From Planctomycetota bacterium (lineage in GTDB: Bacteria > Planctomycetota > Planctomycetia > Planctomycetales > Planctomycetaceae): a stretch of DNA of 64,000 bases. Location: positions 1-64,000 of the forward strand of contig JAHZKX010000018.1 in NCBI GenBank assembly GCA_022600195.1, read 5' to 3'. Made by a program: the position numbers and the translations under genes. Shown here one piece after another: positions 1-8,381 of this stretch (positions within the stretch are counted from its first letter, which is position 1; each line of letters begins with the position of its first letter). A model generated the notes under the pieces. The model worked only from the letters and a program-made list of their open reading frames with translations. It had not been told where the DNA came from and searched no databases.

Positions 1-118
1 ATTGAATTACCAAACCCCTGCGGCATTTGCCGCGCGGTGTTCTTCTTCCGTTCGGCCTACGGCCTCACTCCAGAAGAACACCGACCCCATGAACCCCGAT
101 TCTCTCACTTAGGCTGGT
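1..118. repeat. Hairpin-rich intergenic element (possible mobile or REP-like repeat)
   Basis: Three inverted repeats are packed into about 100 bases. A GCGGC/GCCGC hairpin with a 4-base loop lies near 20-33. A perfect 12-bp inverted repeat has arms at 35-46 and 72-83. A CCCCGAT/ATCGGGG pair joins about 95-101 to about 124-130, so it reaches into the end of the neighbouring broken reading frame. No reading frame covers the element. Its right end coincides with the point where the surface-protein reading frame on the minus strand stops, so it may be an inserted or recombined repeat. It could also be a transcription-terminating or structured RNA element. The window begins inside or next to it, so its left limit is unknown. 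The hairpins are seen directly; the mobile nature is inferred. Confidence 0.5.
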
Positions 119-119
119 A

Positions 120-437
120 CTAACATCGGGGGAAGGTCACTGTAACATCATACACATCGATTGAACTCGGCTGTACGGTTTGGCCGAGATCTTCTGCTGA
201 ATACTGCACTGTAAATGAATAGCTGGTGTTTCCCGCATCTGCGGGTGTCACGTCATCCACTGAAAATGGTGCAGCTGTCGTCAACAGCGTGCGGTCTTCC
301 AGAATTTCCGTAGTGGAGATTTGATTGTTGACAGCCGCCTGCCAGCGTCGTCGAATCGCGCGGCGATCGCGGGATCGAAACAGGGGACGTTTTTTGATGT
401 GAGATGTGAGAGTACCGAGCCAATTTGTAAGCAGCAT
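120..437 (-). pseudogene. Truncated N-terminus of a large planctomycete surface protein (LEDRTLLT motif)
   Basis: The 105-residue frame begins with a basic N-terminus and carries LEDRTLLT at about residues 47-54. In planctomycetes this motif sits near the N-terminus of very large secreted or surface proteins, usually followed by many cadherin, dockerin or Ig-like repeats. Here the segment after the motif (about residues 60-101) looks like the start of an extracellular beta-rich domain, but the frame ends at TAG immediately beside the hairpin-rich element. The family normally runs to hundreds or thousands of residues, so this is most likely a remnant. The few residues before the stop may already derive from the element. 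A short intact protein is possible but less likely. Confidence 0.6.
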
Positions 438-1026
438 CCTGTCAACTCCTCAGTAAGTATGGTCTATCAGTAAATGAATTTTATTAGTGGATATAACACT
501 GTCAGATTCAGTAAATAATCATGACCGAACCTCTCAAAGCGAGAGTCGAAAACCCTCCCTTTATAATTCGATCAACGCTCAAATCTGTAATCTCCCAGAC
601 GCGCAGGCGACTCCAAAATCAAACTGCGCAAGGCGCCTAGCTTCAATTAACCTAACCATCAATATCCGAAAAACCAAAATATTTCCACAAAAAAAGCACC
701 CGTTCTTCCAATTTTAACAAAATTACCAAGACGTTGTTTTTTTGACATACTCTCGTATACCACCAGCTTTAGGATGATCTGAGACACAAAATGGCTATCT
801 CCATCCCATTTTCACGCTTCAAGCCTCACCTTAAAGAAAGATCAGCCCACATTTAGCCTGTATTCTGTGCAAATAACGAAAAAGTTCTATATCACGCAGA
901 CTATTATTCTTTACTTTCAACCACCTCTCTGACCACAATAACTCAGGGAGTAAAATGCAGCATGTAAGTCGACCTGCACCAGGCTTCCGCTTTCTGGAAT
1001 GAATTGAGAGAAGTAAGAGGAATCAA
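438..1026. other. Intergenic region, no gene recognised
   Basis: About 590 AT-rich bases separate the truncated surface gene (reading left) from the lipoprotein gene (reading right). A 76-codon open frame at 487-717 has no recognisable domain and no convincing ribosome binding site, so I do not call it. A TTGACA hexamer occurs at 742-747 but has no well-spaced -10 partner. The promoters of the two divergent genes presumably lie here, but I cannot place them. Confidence 0.4.
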
Positions 1027-1470
1027 ATGCAGTTTAAGCACTCGGGAATGGGGATATTGCTGGCAGTTGTCTGTCTGTCGAGTTCGTGTTCAGAGTCCGA
1101 TGAGCAGAATCTGATTGGACGCTGGCAAACGACAGCAGGCCCAAACATGATCTTTAATCAAGATGGGACCGCCTACAGTATTAATCGGGGACCACGCAGG
1201 AAGGGTCGCTACTATCTCAATACGGAAACAAAGCCTTATACCCTGATCATGGATATGCGGAAATCGACAATCAACGCGGTCTTGTACTTCGATTATGCTC
1301 CATTTTCCGCTAAGCACATTGAGCTGACTCCCAGGTTTGTCCAGAGAACCGGGGAAAAGAAGAAAGAGTCAGATTCCCATCGAAAAATGCTCTATAAAAA
1401 AATCAACCCGAACGACCCGACAGCAGGTCAAAAACGCATTGCTGTCAGGGCGACTCCTGAAACAACATAG
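1027..1470 (+). CDS. Small hypothetical lipoprotein
   Basis: The 147-residue protein has a classical lipoprotein signal: a short charged start, a hydrophobic stretch at about 8-17 and the lipobox LSSSC with the acylated cysteine at residue 21. The mature part contains GRWQTT and FNQDGTAY segments, like small lipocalin-type or copper-resistance-like beta folds that begin with G-x-W, followed by a basic tail. I cannot assign a named family. An AGAGGA sequence about 6 bases upstream of the ATG supports the start. It is monocistronic and converges with the TPR lipoprotein gene on a shared terminator. Predicted location is the periplasmic face of a membrane; function unknown. Confidence 0.75.
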   Translation: MQFKHSGMGILLAVVCLSSSCSESDEQNLIGRWQTTAGPNMIFNQDGTAYSINRGPRRKGRYYLNTETKPYTLIMDMRKSTINAVLYFDYAPFSAKHIELTPRFVQRTGEKKKESDSHRKMLYKKINPNDPTAGQKRIAVRATPETT

Positions 1471-1502
1471 TCCGAATTTCAAGACAAAGCGATCCATCAA
1501 CG

Positions 1503-1547
1503 AAAAAGGGGCAGAAGTGTCGTAACACTTCTGCCCCTGATGTTTTT
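1503..1547. terminator. Bidirectional rho-independent terminator
   Basis: A perfect 13-bp stem (1508-1520 with 1525-1537) closes a CGTA tetraloop. It is preceded by five A residues at 1503-1507 and followed by a T run at about 1542-1546, so it can work on both strands. It lies between the convergent lipoprotein genes ending at 1470 (plus) and 1572 (minus). Confidence 0.9.
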
Positions 1548-1571
1548 AATATCGGTCTTTAACTGTTGTGA

Positions 1572-2597
1572 TTACTCGGCACTGCGAACCGTAGTCACAG
1601 ATTGAATACTTTCGACGGTTTCAAAGAATTCGTTACTCTCCGAGGGAAGATAATCATCATTGCTGACGTTGAGCGGAGGTTCAAACCCTTGAATCGACAG
1701 TTCTTCCACAGCCGAAATCTGAGCGACCGGCTGTTCGCTGGTAATGATCATTTCAGGGTTGATCACTTCCGTATCGGCTTCCGCGTCTGTAATGATCTGA
1801 AACTGAGGTTCTTCTGTTACCTGAGCTTCTACCGTAGCAACAGTAGCAACAGTAGGTTCTGTCACAACAGATTCAGCAGGAGCCGGGCTTTGTGCCATTT
1901 GCAATTCTGCCTGTTGAGCATTTCGTAAGTTCTGCTCTTGTTGCAATTCCGCAATCTGCACAATAGCTTCGCTGATAGAATCCAGTTCAGGATTGATTTC
2001 CAGAGCCCGGTTATAATGTCTGGCTGCATCGTCTAACATGCCTCTTTGCAGGCAGATATAGCCGATGTTGGCGTGGGCTTCTTCAGCACTCATCACCGAA
2101 CGGGCAATTTGATAGGCTTCGTCGATCCGACCCTGATGGCCTAAGACCAGACTCATATTATTGAAGGAGCGTTTAGAACTGGGATCGCGTTTGATGGATT
2201 CATCCAAAGCGATTTCTGCAGCAGGCAGATCATTCTGAAGATAAAGGGCATACCCCAGGTCTGTCAGATATTTGGCGTTATCGGGCTGGATTTTAACCGC
2301 TTCCATTAAATAATGGGTCGCAGCATCATGATTTCCCATTTTGGAGTTCACAATTCCCATGCGATGCAAGACGACCGCATTTTTAGGATTCCGCTGCAAC
2401 ATGACCCGATAGGTTTGTTGAGCGCTGGTAAACTGTCCTTTGTTCTCAGCCGTTCGAGCCAGAATCATTTGTGGTGATTCTTTCGCAGGCAGATTTAAGT
2501 TTGTTCCCACCATATTCTGGGTATGAGAACAACCTGCTGAAAAAAGCGGGGCCAATCCGGCAATGATGACCAAAGACCATGTTGTTGAGATTCGCAT
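1572..2597 (-). CDS. TPR-repeat lipoprotein
   Basis: This 341-residue protein starts with a lipoprotein signal (lipobox SAGC, cysteine at residue 23). Residues about 45-210 form consecutive tetratricopeptide repeats, recognisable by segments such as 'AENKGQFTSAQQTYR', 'LGYALYLQNDLPAAE' and 'DDAARHYNRALEINP'. The last 120 residues are low-complexity and rich in Glu, Val, Thr and Pro. TPR lipoproteins act as adaptors in envelope complexes; the arrangement resembles TadD-type pilotin/TPR proteins of Tad pili. TadE/TadG-like genes occur about 8 kb away, but a functional link is only a guess. The gene stands alone between a shared terminator and a long intergenic region. Confidence 0.85.
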   Translation of the reverse strand: MRISTTWSLVIIAGLAPLFSAGCSHTQNMVGTNLNLPAKESPQMILARTAENKGQFTSAQQTYRVMLQRNPKNAVVLHRMGIVNSKMGNHDAATHYLMEAVKIQPDNAKYLTDLGYALYLQNDLPAAEIALDESIKRDPSSKRSFNNMSLVLGHQGRIDEAYQIARSVMSAEEAHANIGYICLQRGMLDDAARHYNRALEINPELDSISEAIVQIAELQQEQNLRNAQQAELQMAQSPAPAESVVTEPTVATVATVEAQVTEEPQFQIITDAEADTEVINPEMIITSEQPVAQISAVEELSIQGFEPPLNVSNDDYLPSESNEFFETVESIQSVTTVRSAE

Positions 2598-3024
2598 TCC
2601 ATTACCTCACAAAACAAAATTGTGATATTTCACTATCCATTGTGAGAAACACTCAGACCATCCTGGGCAGAAACAAGAAGTCGTTTTTCGTTCTTATTTG
2701 ACCTGAAAGTGACTCTAATATGATTCTAATTTTTAACAGGTGCCCCTGTCTGGAAGTTTTTCCAAATACAAAAAACATAAATCAAGGGAGGCACTTACTC
2801 TCAAGTATCGACTTTCATTCACAGGAAGATGAAAAAACTAAGAGAATCACTACAGTCTTCTTGAATTCCTATCTGAGTCAATTCCTACATTTTCACAAAT
2901 GAACAAAGATCGGCAGATTTTGCCGATCGACAGGATCCTGTCCTGTCATTCAGAGCGGTAGGGAAAATTCGATGTCAGAAATCAGAGCAACCGAAGTCCT
3001 GTAAACCGACTTCTTTATCAGGTG
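2598..3024. other. Intergenic region with tandem hairpins
   Basis: This holds the upstream region of the TPR gene and the 3' flank of the M48 gene. The 60-codon plus-strand frame at 2720-2902 shows no domain and no ribosome binding site and is not called. The only clear structure is the pair of hairpins at 2908-2942, described separately. Confidence 0.5.
2908..2942 (-). terminator. Tandem hairpins downstream of the M48 peptidase gene
   Basis: Two adjacent perfect palindromes are visible: an 8-bp stem (2908-2915 with 2921-2928, 5-base loop) and directly after it the 14-base palindrome GACAGGATCCTGTC at 2929-2942. They lie about 80 bases past the stop of the minus-strand M48 gene. There is no convincing T run on the minus strand, so this may be a weak terminator, an mRNA-stabilising structure or a protein-binding site. 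Confidence 0.4.
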
Positions 3025-5355
3025 TTACTCAACCACCTCAGACTCTTCTTCAGGTTCAAATTCGGGCAAGACCTCAAGGCCGATTAATAATTCAACCTGT
3101 TCTGCCAGTAAACAAAGTTTTCCCAGAACGCGATGATTCAGTGCCATGAGATTTTCGAATAACGTCTCGGCAGCAGAGAGTAAATCTCCTGGATTATTGG
3201 ATTCCGGCGTGCGAGACAAGGCAAATTCGGAAATAGAGATATCTGCCTGGGTATGCTCAAACGGGTAGGAATATCTTTGAAATCGAGATTGAATCGATTC
3301 GATTTGTGTTTCCAGCTTGCCCATTTCTGTGATCACAATTTCACAATACTTTTCATCATTCCGTTTCTCATCAAAGAACTGCAGTAACACCTGGAAAGAG
3401 GTGCAATTCATGTGTAATTCCCATAAAGCGGAAATCTGTGAATTGGTTACCTGGAGCGTCAGCAGCAAATTACGTAAATCAGCTTCCCAGTTTTCAGCGT
3501 CATGAATTTTGGCTTTGACTTTGGGAACCAGAAACAGTTGTAACGCTCGTTCCAGCCTTTTCACAATCACCGATTCATATTTTTCCAGATCCAGCCGCAT
3601 CTCACCTTTTTTACGATCAATGACGGTATTTGCTTTGATCACTTTGTCAAAATTAACCAGCGAGTTGATAAATTTGTCTTCGCTCCCCAGCTTGAGATTG
3701 GCCCGAAGCGCAATCGCGGCCACGTTCACACTCAGAGACTTTGATTCATATTCACGAATTTGATCAACAAAAGATTGATACTTTAATCGATGCTTCAAAA
3801 GTATATCCCGGCAACTTTTTAATTCCTGGGCACATTGCTTAGCATCTTCAGGAACCTGGATGGCGTGCTCAGAAAATGATAAGGGGCGATTGGGATAGAT
3901 TGCCCCTTGATAATACCGTTGGACTGCTCGATGAGATTTCTCTTCTTCCCCCTGTCGAATTAATAACTCATCAACAGAGTGTAATTCTTCGCGTGGAATT
4001 TCCTTTCCAAAAACACTCCAGTAAAAATCCCGAGTGACATACTTTGCTTCACGGGAAAAGTTGCTTAGCAGGATGGTTGCCGGAGCTTTCAGTCGAAAAA
4101 CTCCCTCTGATTCCTCTTGTTGCGCGTTTGCAATACGTTCGTGAGTGGCTGGGTGCGTGTCAAACCAGCCCGTTGTTTCCTGCTGGATTGCCTTATCCAC
4201 GACCTGAATGACACTCTCGGGAAGCTTCTTCAAATTGATATTAATCAAAGCTGGTAAATTATCGACCAGTCTTCCCTCAGCATAAAACTGACCTAAATCA
4301 CTTAACGCTCCCTGATTGGCGACGCTCAGCAACATCAACCTTCTACTGGTTGAGGCAAAGCAACGACTACCCGCTAATCGCGTTTCATATCGGTCTGCAT
4401 CAAATTCCATCTGCCGCATTAAAAATCCACTTACCAGATGCCCGGTCATCATCAGAACCCACAGGATCTTTCGAGTGAGCCAGACAAAAAATCGGGCAAG
4501 ATATAAGATCCAGCTGATTCGTAAATCGAGTGACTCCGACAGATGCTCAAGCCGCTCATCCCAATCATCGCGTTCATACACCACGCGCAAAAACCACAGA
4601 TTGATACTGCGAATGATAAAGGAAAGCCTCATGCCTGCCCCTTGTGAAAAATGGCCAAATTCATGTGCCAAAACACCGGTAAACTGCCTCAAAGACATAC
4701 CGGCAACCAGGGGCATACCAATGGTTAAAACGAGATCATTGCCAAACATACTCAGCCAACCACGCCTGAAACTGGCGGAAGCGTTGACCTGAATATCCAA
4801 ATTAATTTGAACCGGGGGTGGCGCACCGACGGCTTCACAAACTCGATCAACAAACGTGAACAGTAATGGTTCCTTTTCTCGCTTGAGGGATCGCCAGGAT
4901 GACGATTGAGAAGGTCTTGAAAAGAGTGGCTTGAGCATGAAGATAACCAGGATCACACCAACCACAATCGGTGCCAGATAAACCAGTGCCATTGCAACCA
5001 TGCCCCTACCGCGATTGCGAGTCGAAGAACTGGAGTTGGCCACATCAAAGAGACTTAACGAATGCACGGCATGAAAATAGATACTCCACATCACCAGACC
5101 GATGATACCCAGATAGATCAGCGGCAATAGAATCATCACAATACTCACCAGAAACGCACAAAGTCGATAAAGCATCGTGGGTGCAACAGGCTCGATATCT
5201 CCTTCAAACGCCTGCAAAATTTGTTGGGGAGTCAGTTCTTTCGAATTCCTTTTCGAGTTTTTTCTTGTGGCAACAGACTGCTGCTTTGCTCCACTTTTAG
5301 CCAGTTCGACAGAGGAACGTTTTTTCTGAGACTGCCCGGAAGGTGAGTCGCTCAT
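3025..5355 (-). CDS. Membrane-bound M48-family zinc metallopeptidase
   Basis: With the ATG at 5355 the protein has 776 residues; a GTG further upstream (5421) would add 22. I prefer the ATG because the MSDSPSGQ start resembles the usual polar N-terminus and the upstream GTG has no ribosome binding site. A polar N-terminus is followed by two membrane segments (about 61-96 and 118-141), then the zinc motif HEFGH (about 231-235) and, after a further hydrophobic stretch, EFDADRYE, which carries the third zinc ligand expected in M48 (HtpX/Ste24-type) peptidases. The remaining 400 or so residues are helical and charged, far longer than HtpX (about 290 residues). HtpX-type enzymes clear misfolded membrane proteins. 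An MtfA-like peptidase is directly upstream on the same strand. Confidence 0.88.
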   Translation of the reverse strand: MSDSPSGQSQKKRSSVELAKSGAKQQSVATRKNSKRNSKELTPQQILQAFEGDIEPVAPTMLYRLCAFLVSIVMILLPLIYLGIIGLVMWSIYFHAVHSLSLFDVANSSSSTRNRGRGMVAMALVYLAPIVVGVILVIFMLKPLFSRPSQSSSWRSLKREKEPLLFTFVDRVCEAVGAPPPVQINLDIQVNASASFRRGWLSMFGNDLVLTIGMPLVAGMSLRQFTGVLAHEFGHFSQGAGMRLSFIIRSINLWFLRVVYERDDWDERLEHLSESLDLRISWILYLARFFVWLTRKILWVLMMTGHLVSGFLMRQMEFDADRYETRLAGSRCFASTSRRLMLLSVANQGALSDLGQFYAEGRLVDNLPALININLKKLPESVIQVVDKAIQQETTGWFDTHPATHERIANAQQEESEGVFRLKAPATILLSNFSREAKYVTRDFYWSVFGKEIPREELHSVDELLIRQGEEEKSHRAVQRYYQGAIYPNRPLSFSEHAIQVPEDAKQCAQELKSCRDILLKHRLKYQSFVDQIREYESKSLSVNVAAIALRANLKLGSEDKFINSLVNFDKVIKANTVIDRKKGEMRLDLEKYESVIVKRLERALQLFLVPKVKAKIHDAENWEADLRNLLLTLQVTNSQISALWELHMNCTSFQVLLQFFDEKRNDEKYCEIVITEMGKLETQIESIQSRFQRYSYPFEHTQADISISEFALSRTPESNNPGDLLSAAETLFENLMALNHRVLGKLCLLAEQVELLIGLEVLPEFEPEEESEVVE

Positions 5356-5497
5356 CTCGTATCCAGCCTTGATCTTATCAACAGGGAAACCCAAACGGAC
5401 AGTACGTGATCTAATAGCCACACTTTGGTGAGAACATATACTAAATGCTCGATTTTGAAAAATCTACGTCCAAATTTAAATTTATCCAGACGGATCT

Positions 5498-6271
5498 TCA
5501 AACAACCGCTTGGGCCGGATCCTGTTGATAGAACAGTTTCAAGGTCTCATATAAATCGAGAGAGTACTCGCGCATCTGCGAGCCTTGCTCAAAGAAATGC
5601 TCCGAGCAGACGGCAAAGAACTCCGCAGGATTGGTGGATCCATAGGGGTCGATAAAGGTTTCTTCACCTTGGGCTAGCTGATCGCGTAATTCCTGGAACT
5701 CAGCCGTCATGACTTCTTCCCAGCGTTGATATTCTTCGTTGTTGTGCAACGGAGGTGTTCCGTTGAATTGCCCTTCTGAAGCATCATAATAATGGGCAAA
5801 TTCATGTACGACCACATTGCGACCATCGTCGGGAATCTGGCCCCCTTCATAAATGCTGGACCAGGAAAGAACAATCGGCCCCTTACCCCAGGATTCGCCC
5901 AATCGAAACGAAGTTCCTTCAGTCAGAACTCCAATCGAATTTTGAAAGTTGTCGGTCGCGGCGTAAGTATCAGGGTATACCAGAATCGTTTTCAAATGAT
6001 CAAAGCAATCTCTGGCGAAGCCCAACGTAATCAGACAGGCCTGACCGGCAATCGTCAGCTTGACCTCTTCGGTAATCTGAAAACCGTTGCAGCCTTCCCA
6101 ATATTTTTCCCGAACGAATATTTGAACTCGTTGAAATAAAAGCGCACGCTGCTGCGAATTCAGTCTCGAAAGTTGCCTGACGTTCTGATCCAGAATGGCC
6201 TCCCAATGACCCGGCATGGGAGAACTCAAGATTTTCTTACGTCGACGGTTTCGCAACCAGGTAAAAATCAT
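5498..6271 (-). CDS. mtfA: MtfA-like zinc peptidase (M90 family)
   Basis: The 257-residue protein matches the MtfA/DUF980 pattern throughout: a short hydrophobic basic N-terminus, the block 'LTIAGQACLITLG', the metal motif HEFAH (about 156-160) followed by YYD, and 'NPAEFFAVCSE', which carries the distal glutamate ligand (about 217). In E. coli MtfA is a zinc aminopeptidase that binds the repressor Mlc and so affects glucose PTS expression; planctomycete relatives probably share only the peptidase fold. I choose the ATG at 6271 instead of the one at 6280 because a GAGGA sequence lies 9 bases before it but directly abuts the earlier ATG. It is followed, about 140 bases downstream, by the M48 peptidase gene, so the two may be co-transcribed. 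Confidence 0.88.
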   Translation of the reverse strand: MIFTWLRNRRRKKILSSPMPGHWEAILDQNVRQLSRLNSQQRALLFQRVQIFVREKYWEGCNGFQITEEVKLTIAGQACLITLGFARDCFDHLKTILVYPDTYAATDNFQNSIGVLTEGTSFRLGESWGKGPIVLSWSSIYEGGQIPDDGRNVVVHEFAHYYDASEGQFNGTPPLHNNEEYQRWEEVMTAEFQELRDQLAQGEETFIDPYGSTNPAEFFAVCSEHFFEQGSQMREYSLDLYETLKLFYQQDPAQAVV

Positions 6272-6568
6272 GAACAGCATTCCTCAGCTGTAAATTTAGA
6301 AACAGATGCTTGATGGAAATCACTTAATGCGAGGCATTATAATACTTTTACCGGTTCATTACAGGGTATCCAAAAACTTTAAAAGTGAAGATCAAAGATG
6401 ATATTTTGACAAACAGGCTCTTTCTAAATGATCGATCACAGGTCAGGTCTACGATCAACAAATTTTCCGGTTCTCTGCCACTTCATTGAATGAAAACGCT
6501 AAACATGGCAGAATTGACTCTCTAAAAGATCTCGGTAACCATTCCTGCCCTGTTCTTATTCTATCACG

Positions 6569-8140
6569 ATGAAAGCCGTTATGATCCGAATTAATGTTTT
6601 CACACTGCTGGCAGTTACTCTATTTTTCTCATTTCAATATCACAGTCAGCTCCAGGCGGCCACTCCGGGAAAACCGAACATTGTTATCATCTACGCCGAT
6701 GACCTCGGTTATGGAGATGTCTCCTGTTATAATCCAGACAGAGGCAAAATTTCTACACCACATATCGATCAACTGGCGGCAGAGGGCATGCGATTTACCG
6801 ATGCCCATTCTTCATCTGGCGTTTGTTCACCCTCGCGCTACACCCTGCTCACAGGACGCTATCATTGGCGAACTCATTTGCAGAAAGGCATTGTGGGACT
6901 GTGGGGTAAACCTCTGATCGCACCAGACCGGCTCACCATCGGGTCAATCGCACAGAAAGCAGGTTACAAAACTGCCTGCATCGGCAAATGGCACCTGGGC
7001 TGGGATTGGCCAATCTCGAAGGAGAACCGTCCGTATTTTGGGCGATTCAAAAAAGATGCCATCTTGACGAAAGAGCATCACACCGCCTGGCGCGAGACGT
7101 TCTCCCAAATGATTGGCGGCGGTCCAACGACGCGCGGGTTCGACAATTATTTCGGCACTGACGTACCCAATCATCCGCCATTTTGCTTCATCGAAAATAA
7201 TCGTACCATCGGCATTCCCTCCCAATTTTTGCCACAGTCGAAGTTGGTGAAGAACCAGGCCAGCGTGCAGGGGCCGGCAGTCAAAGGCTGGGCACTGGAA
7301 CCGATTCTCCCCGCCTTGAGTGAACGGACAGCCCAGTTCATTAGGCGCGAAGCGAATACGCCGGAACCGTTTTTGATTTACATGCCCCTGACATCACCCC
7401 ACACGCCGCTTTCGGTGAACGAGGAATGGAAGGGAAAAAGCAATCTCAATCTCTACGGCGATTTTGTCATGGAAACCGATGCCGTCGTCGGACAAGTTTT
7501 GGCCGCGATCCAGGAAAGTGGCGCGACCGAGAACACTTTGGTTCTTTTCACCAGTGACAACGGCTGTGCCCACTACATCGGCACGAAGGAGATGGAAGGC
7601 AAGGGACACTTCGCCAGCGGCCCCTTACGCGGATACAAATCAGACGCATGGGAAGGCGGACATCGTGTTCCTTTCATCGTGCGTTGGCCGGGAATGGTCA
7701 AACAAGGCAGCACTAATAAAAACCTGATCCACCAGGCCGATGTGATGGCGACCCTGGCGGAGATTATTGGCCAGACATTACCAGACAACGCTGGGGAAGA
7801 TAGCTTCAGCTTTTTATCCCAACTCAAAGGCGCCAACCAACCAGTCCGTCCTCACGCTATCAGTTGCTCGATTCGTGGCGTGCCCAGTCTGCGCGATGGC
7901 GATTGGAAATACATTCCCGATACTGGATCGGGTGGCTGGACCAGAGGCAGAGGAGATTTTCCGGTCCAACTCTATAACCTGACCGATGACATCGGGGAAA
8001 CCAACAATCTCGCCAAACAATATCCCGAGCGCGTAACGGCAATGCAGATATTGCTGGAAAATCTCATTACCAAAGGCCGCAGTACACCGGGTAAAAAACA
8101 GAAGAACGATGTTAAAGTAGTGCGTTTTGGGAGGAAATAG
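6569..8140 (+). CDS. Secreted Cys-type sulfatase
   Basis: The 523-residue protein has a signal peptide (about 1-30) and then the sulfatase fold: ADDLGYGD at about 43-50 (metal aspartates), and C86-S-P-S-R followed by LLTG. C86 is the cysteine that would be converted to formylglycine. GKWHLG and FTSDNG supply further active-site and metal residues. This is the arylsulfatase A-like family, which in marine planctomycetes desulfates algal polysaccharides such as carrageenan, fucoidan or ulvan; the substrate cannot be read from the sequence. Length is normal. An alternative ATG lies 4 codons later. No formylglycine-generating enzyme is encoded nearby, so maturation must rely on a gene elsewhere. 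A second sulfatase follows 241 bases downstream. Confidence 0.93.
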   Translation: MKAVMIRINVFTLLAVTLFFSFQYHSQLQAATPGKPNIVIIYADDLGYGDVSCYNPDRGKISTPHIDQLAAEGMRFTDAHSSSGVCSPSRYTLLTGRYHWRTHLQKGIVGLWGKPLIAPDRLTIGSIAQKAGYKTACIGKWHLGWDWPISKENRPYFGRFKKDAILTKEHHTAWRETFSQMIGGGPTTRGFDNYFGTDVPNHPPFCFIENNRTIGIPSQFLPQSKLVKNQASVQGPAVKGWALEPILPALSERTAQFIRREANTPEPFLIYMPLTSPHTPLSVNEEWKGKSNLNLYGDFVMETDAVVGQVLAAIQESGATENTLVLFTSDNGCAHYIGTKEMEGKGHFASGPLRGYKSDAWEGGHRVPFIVRWPGMVKQGSTNKNLIHQADVMATLAEIIGQTLPDNAGEDSFSFLSQLKGANQPVRPHAISCSIRGVPSLRDGDWKYIPDTGSGGWTRGRGDFPVQLYNLTDDIGETNNLAKQYPERVTAMQILLENLITKGRSTPGKKQKNDVKVVRFGRK

Positions 8141-8381
8141 ATTCCGCATTATGACAACCTGGACCGCACGAGCATTACTCTGACTGAAATCGATAGCCAC
8201 TTTCAATTTTTCATACCAGGTGCCAGCCAATAATCGGTAACGATTCTCCAATTTTTACACTGTATCACTTAATCGAATTTGATTCGTGTAGAGACTTACT
8301 TGACCCGATGGTCCAGGTCACTGATACTAAATGAAACCATCTCACTAACCCCAGAAAGAAAAACTTTACAGAGGAGTTCTC

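Noticed and set aside
487-717. 76-codon plus-strand frame in the first intergenic region
   Set aside because: No ribosome binding site, no domain, composition like the surrounding AT-rich spacer.
742-775. TTGACA as a promoter for the lipoprotein gene
   Set aside because: No -10 hexamer at 16-18 bases spacing and more than 250 bases from the start codon.
2720-2902. 60-codon plus-strand frame near the tandem hairpins
   Set aside because: No ribosome binding site or domain; it looks like chance in AT-rich sequence.
6944-8251. Several minus-strand frames inside the first sulfatase gene
   Set aside because: They overlap a gene with clear motifs and are frame shadows.
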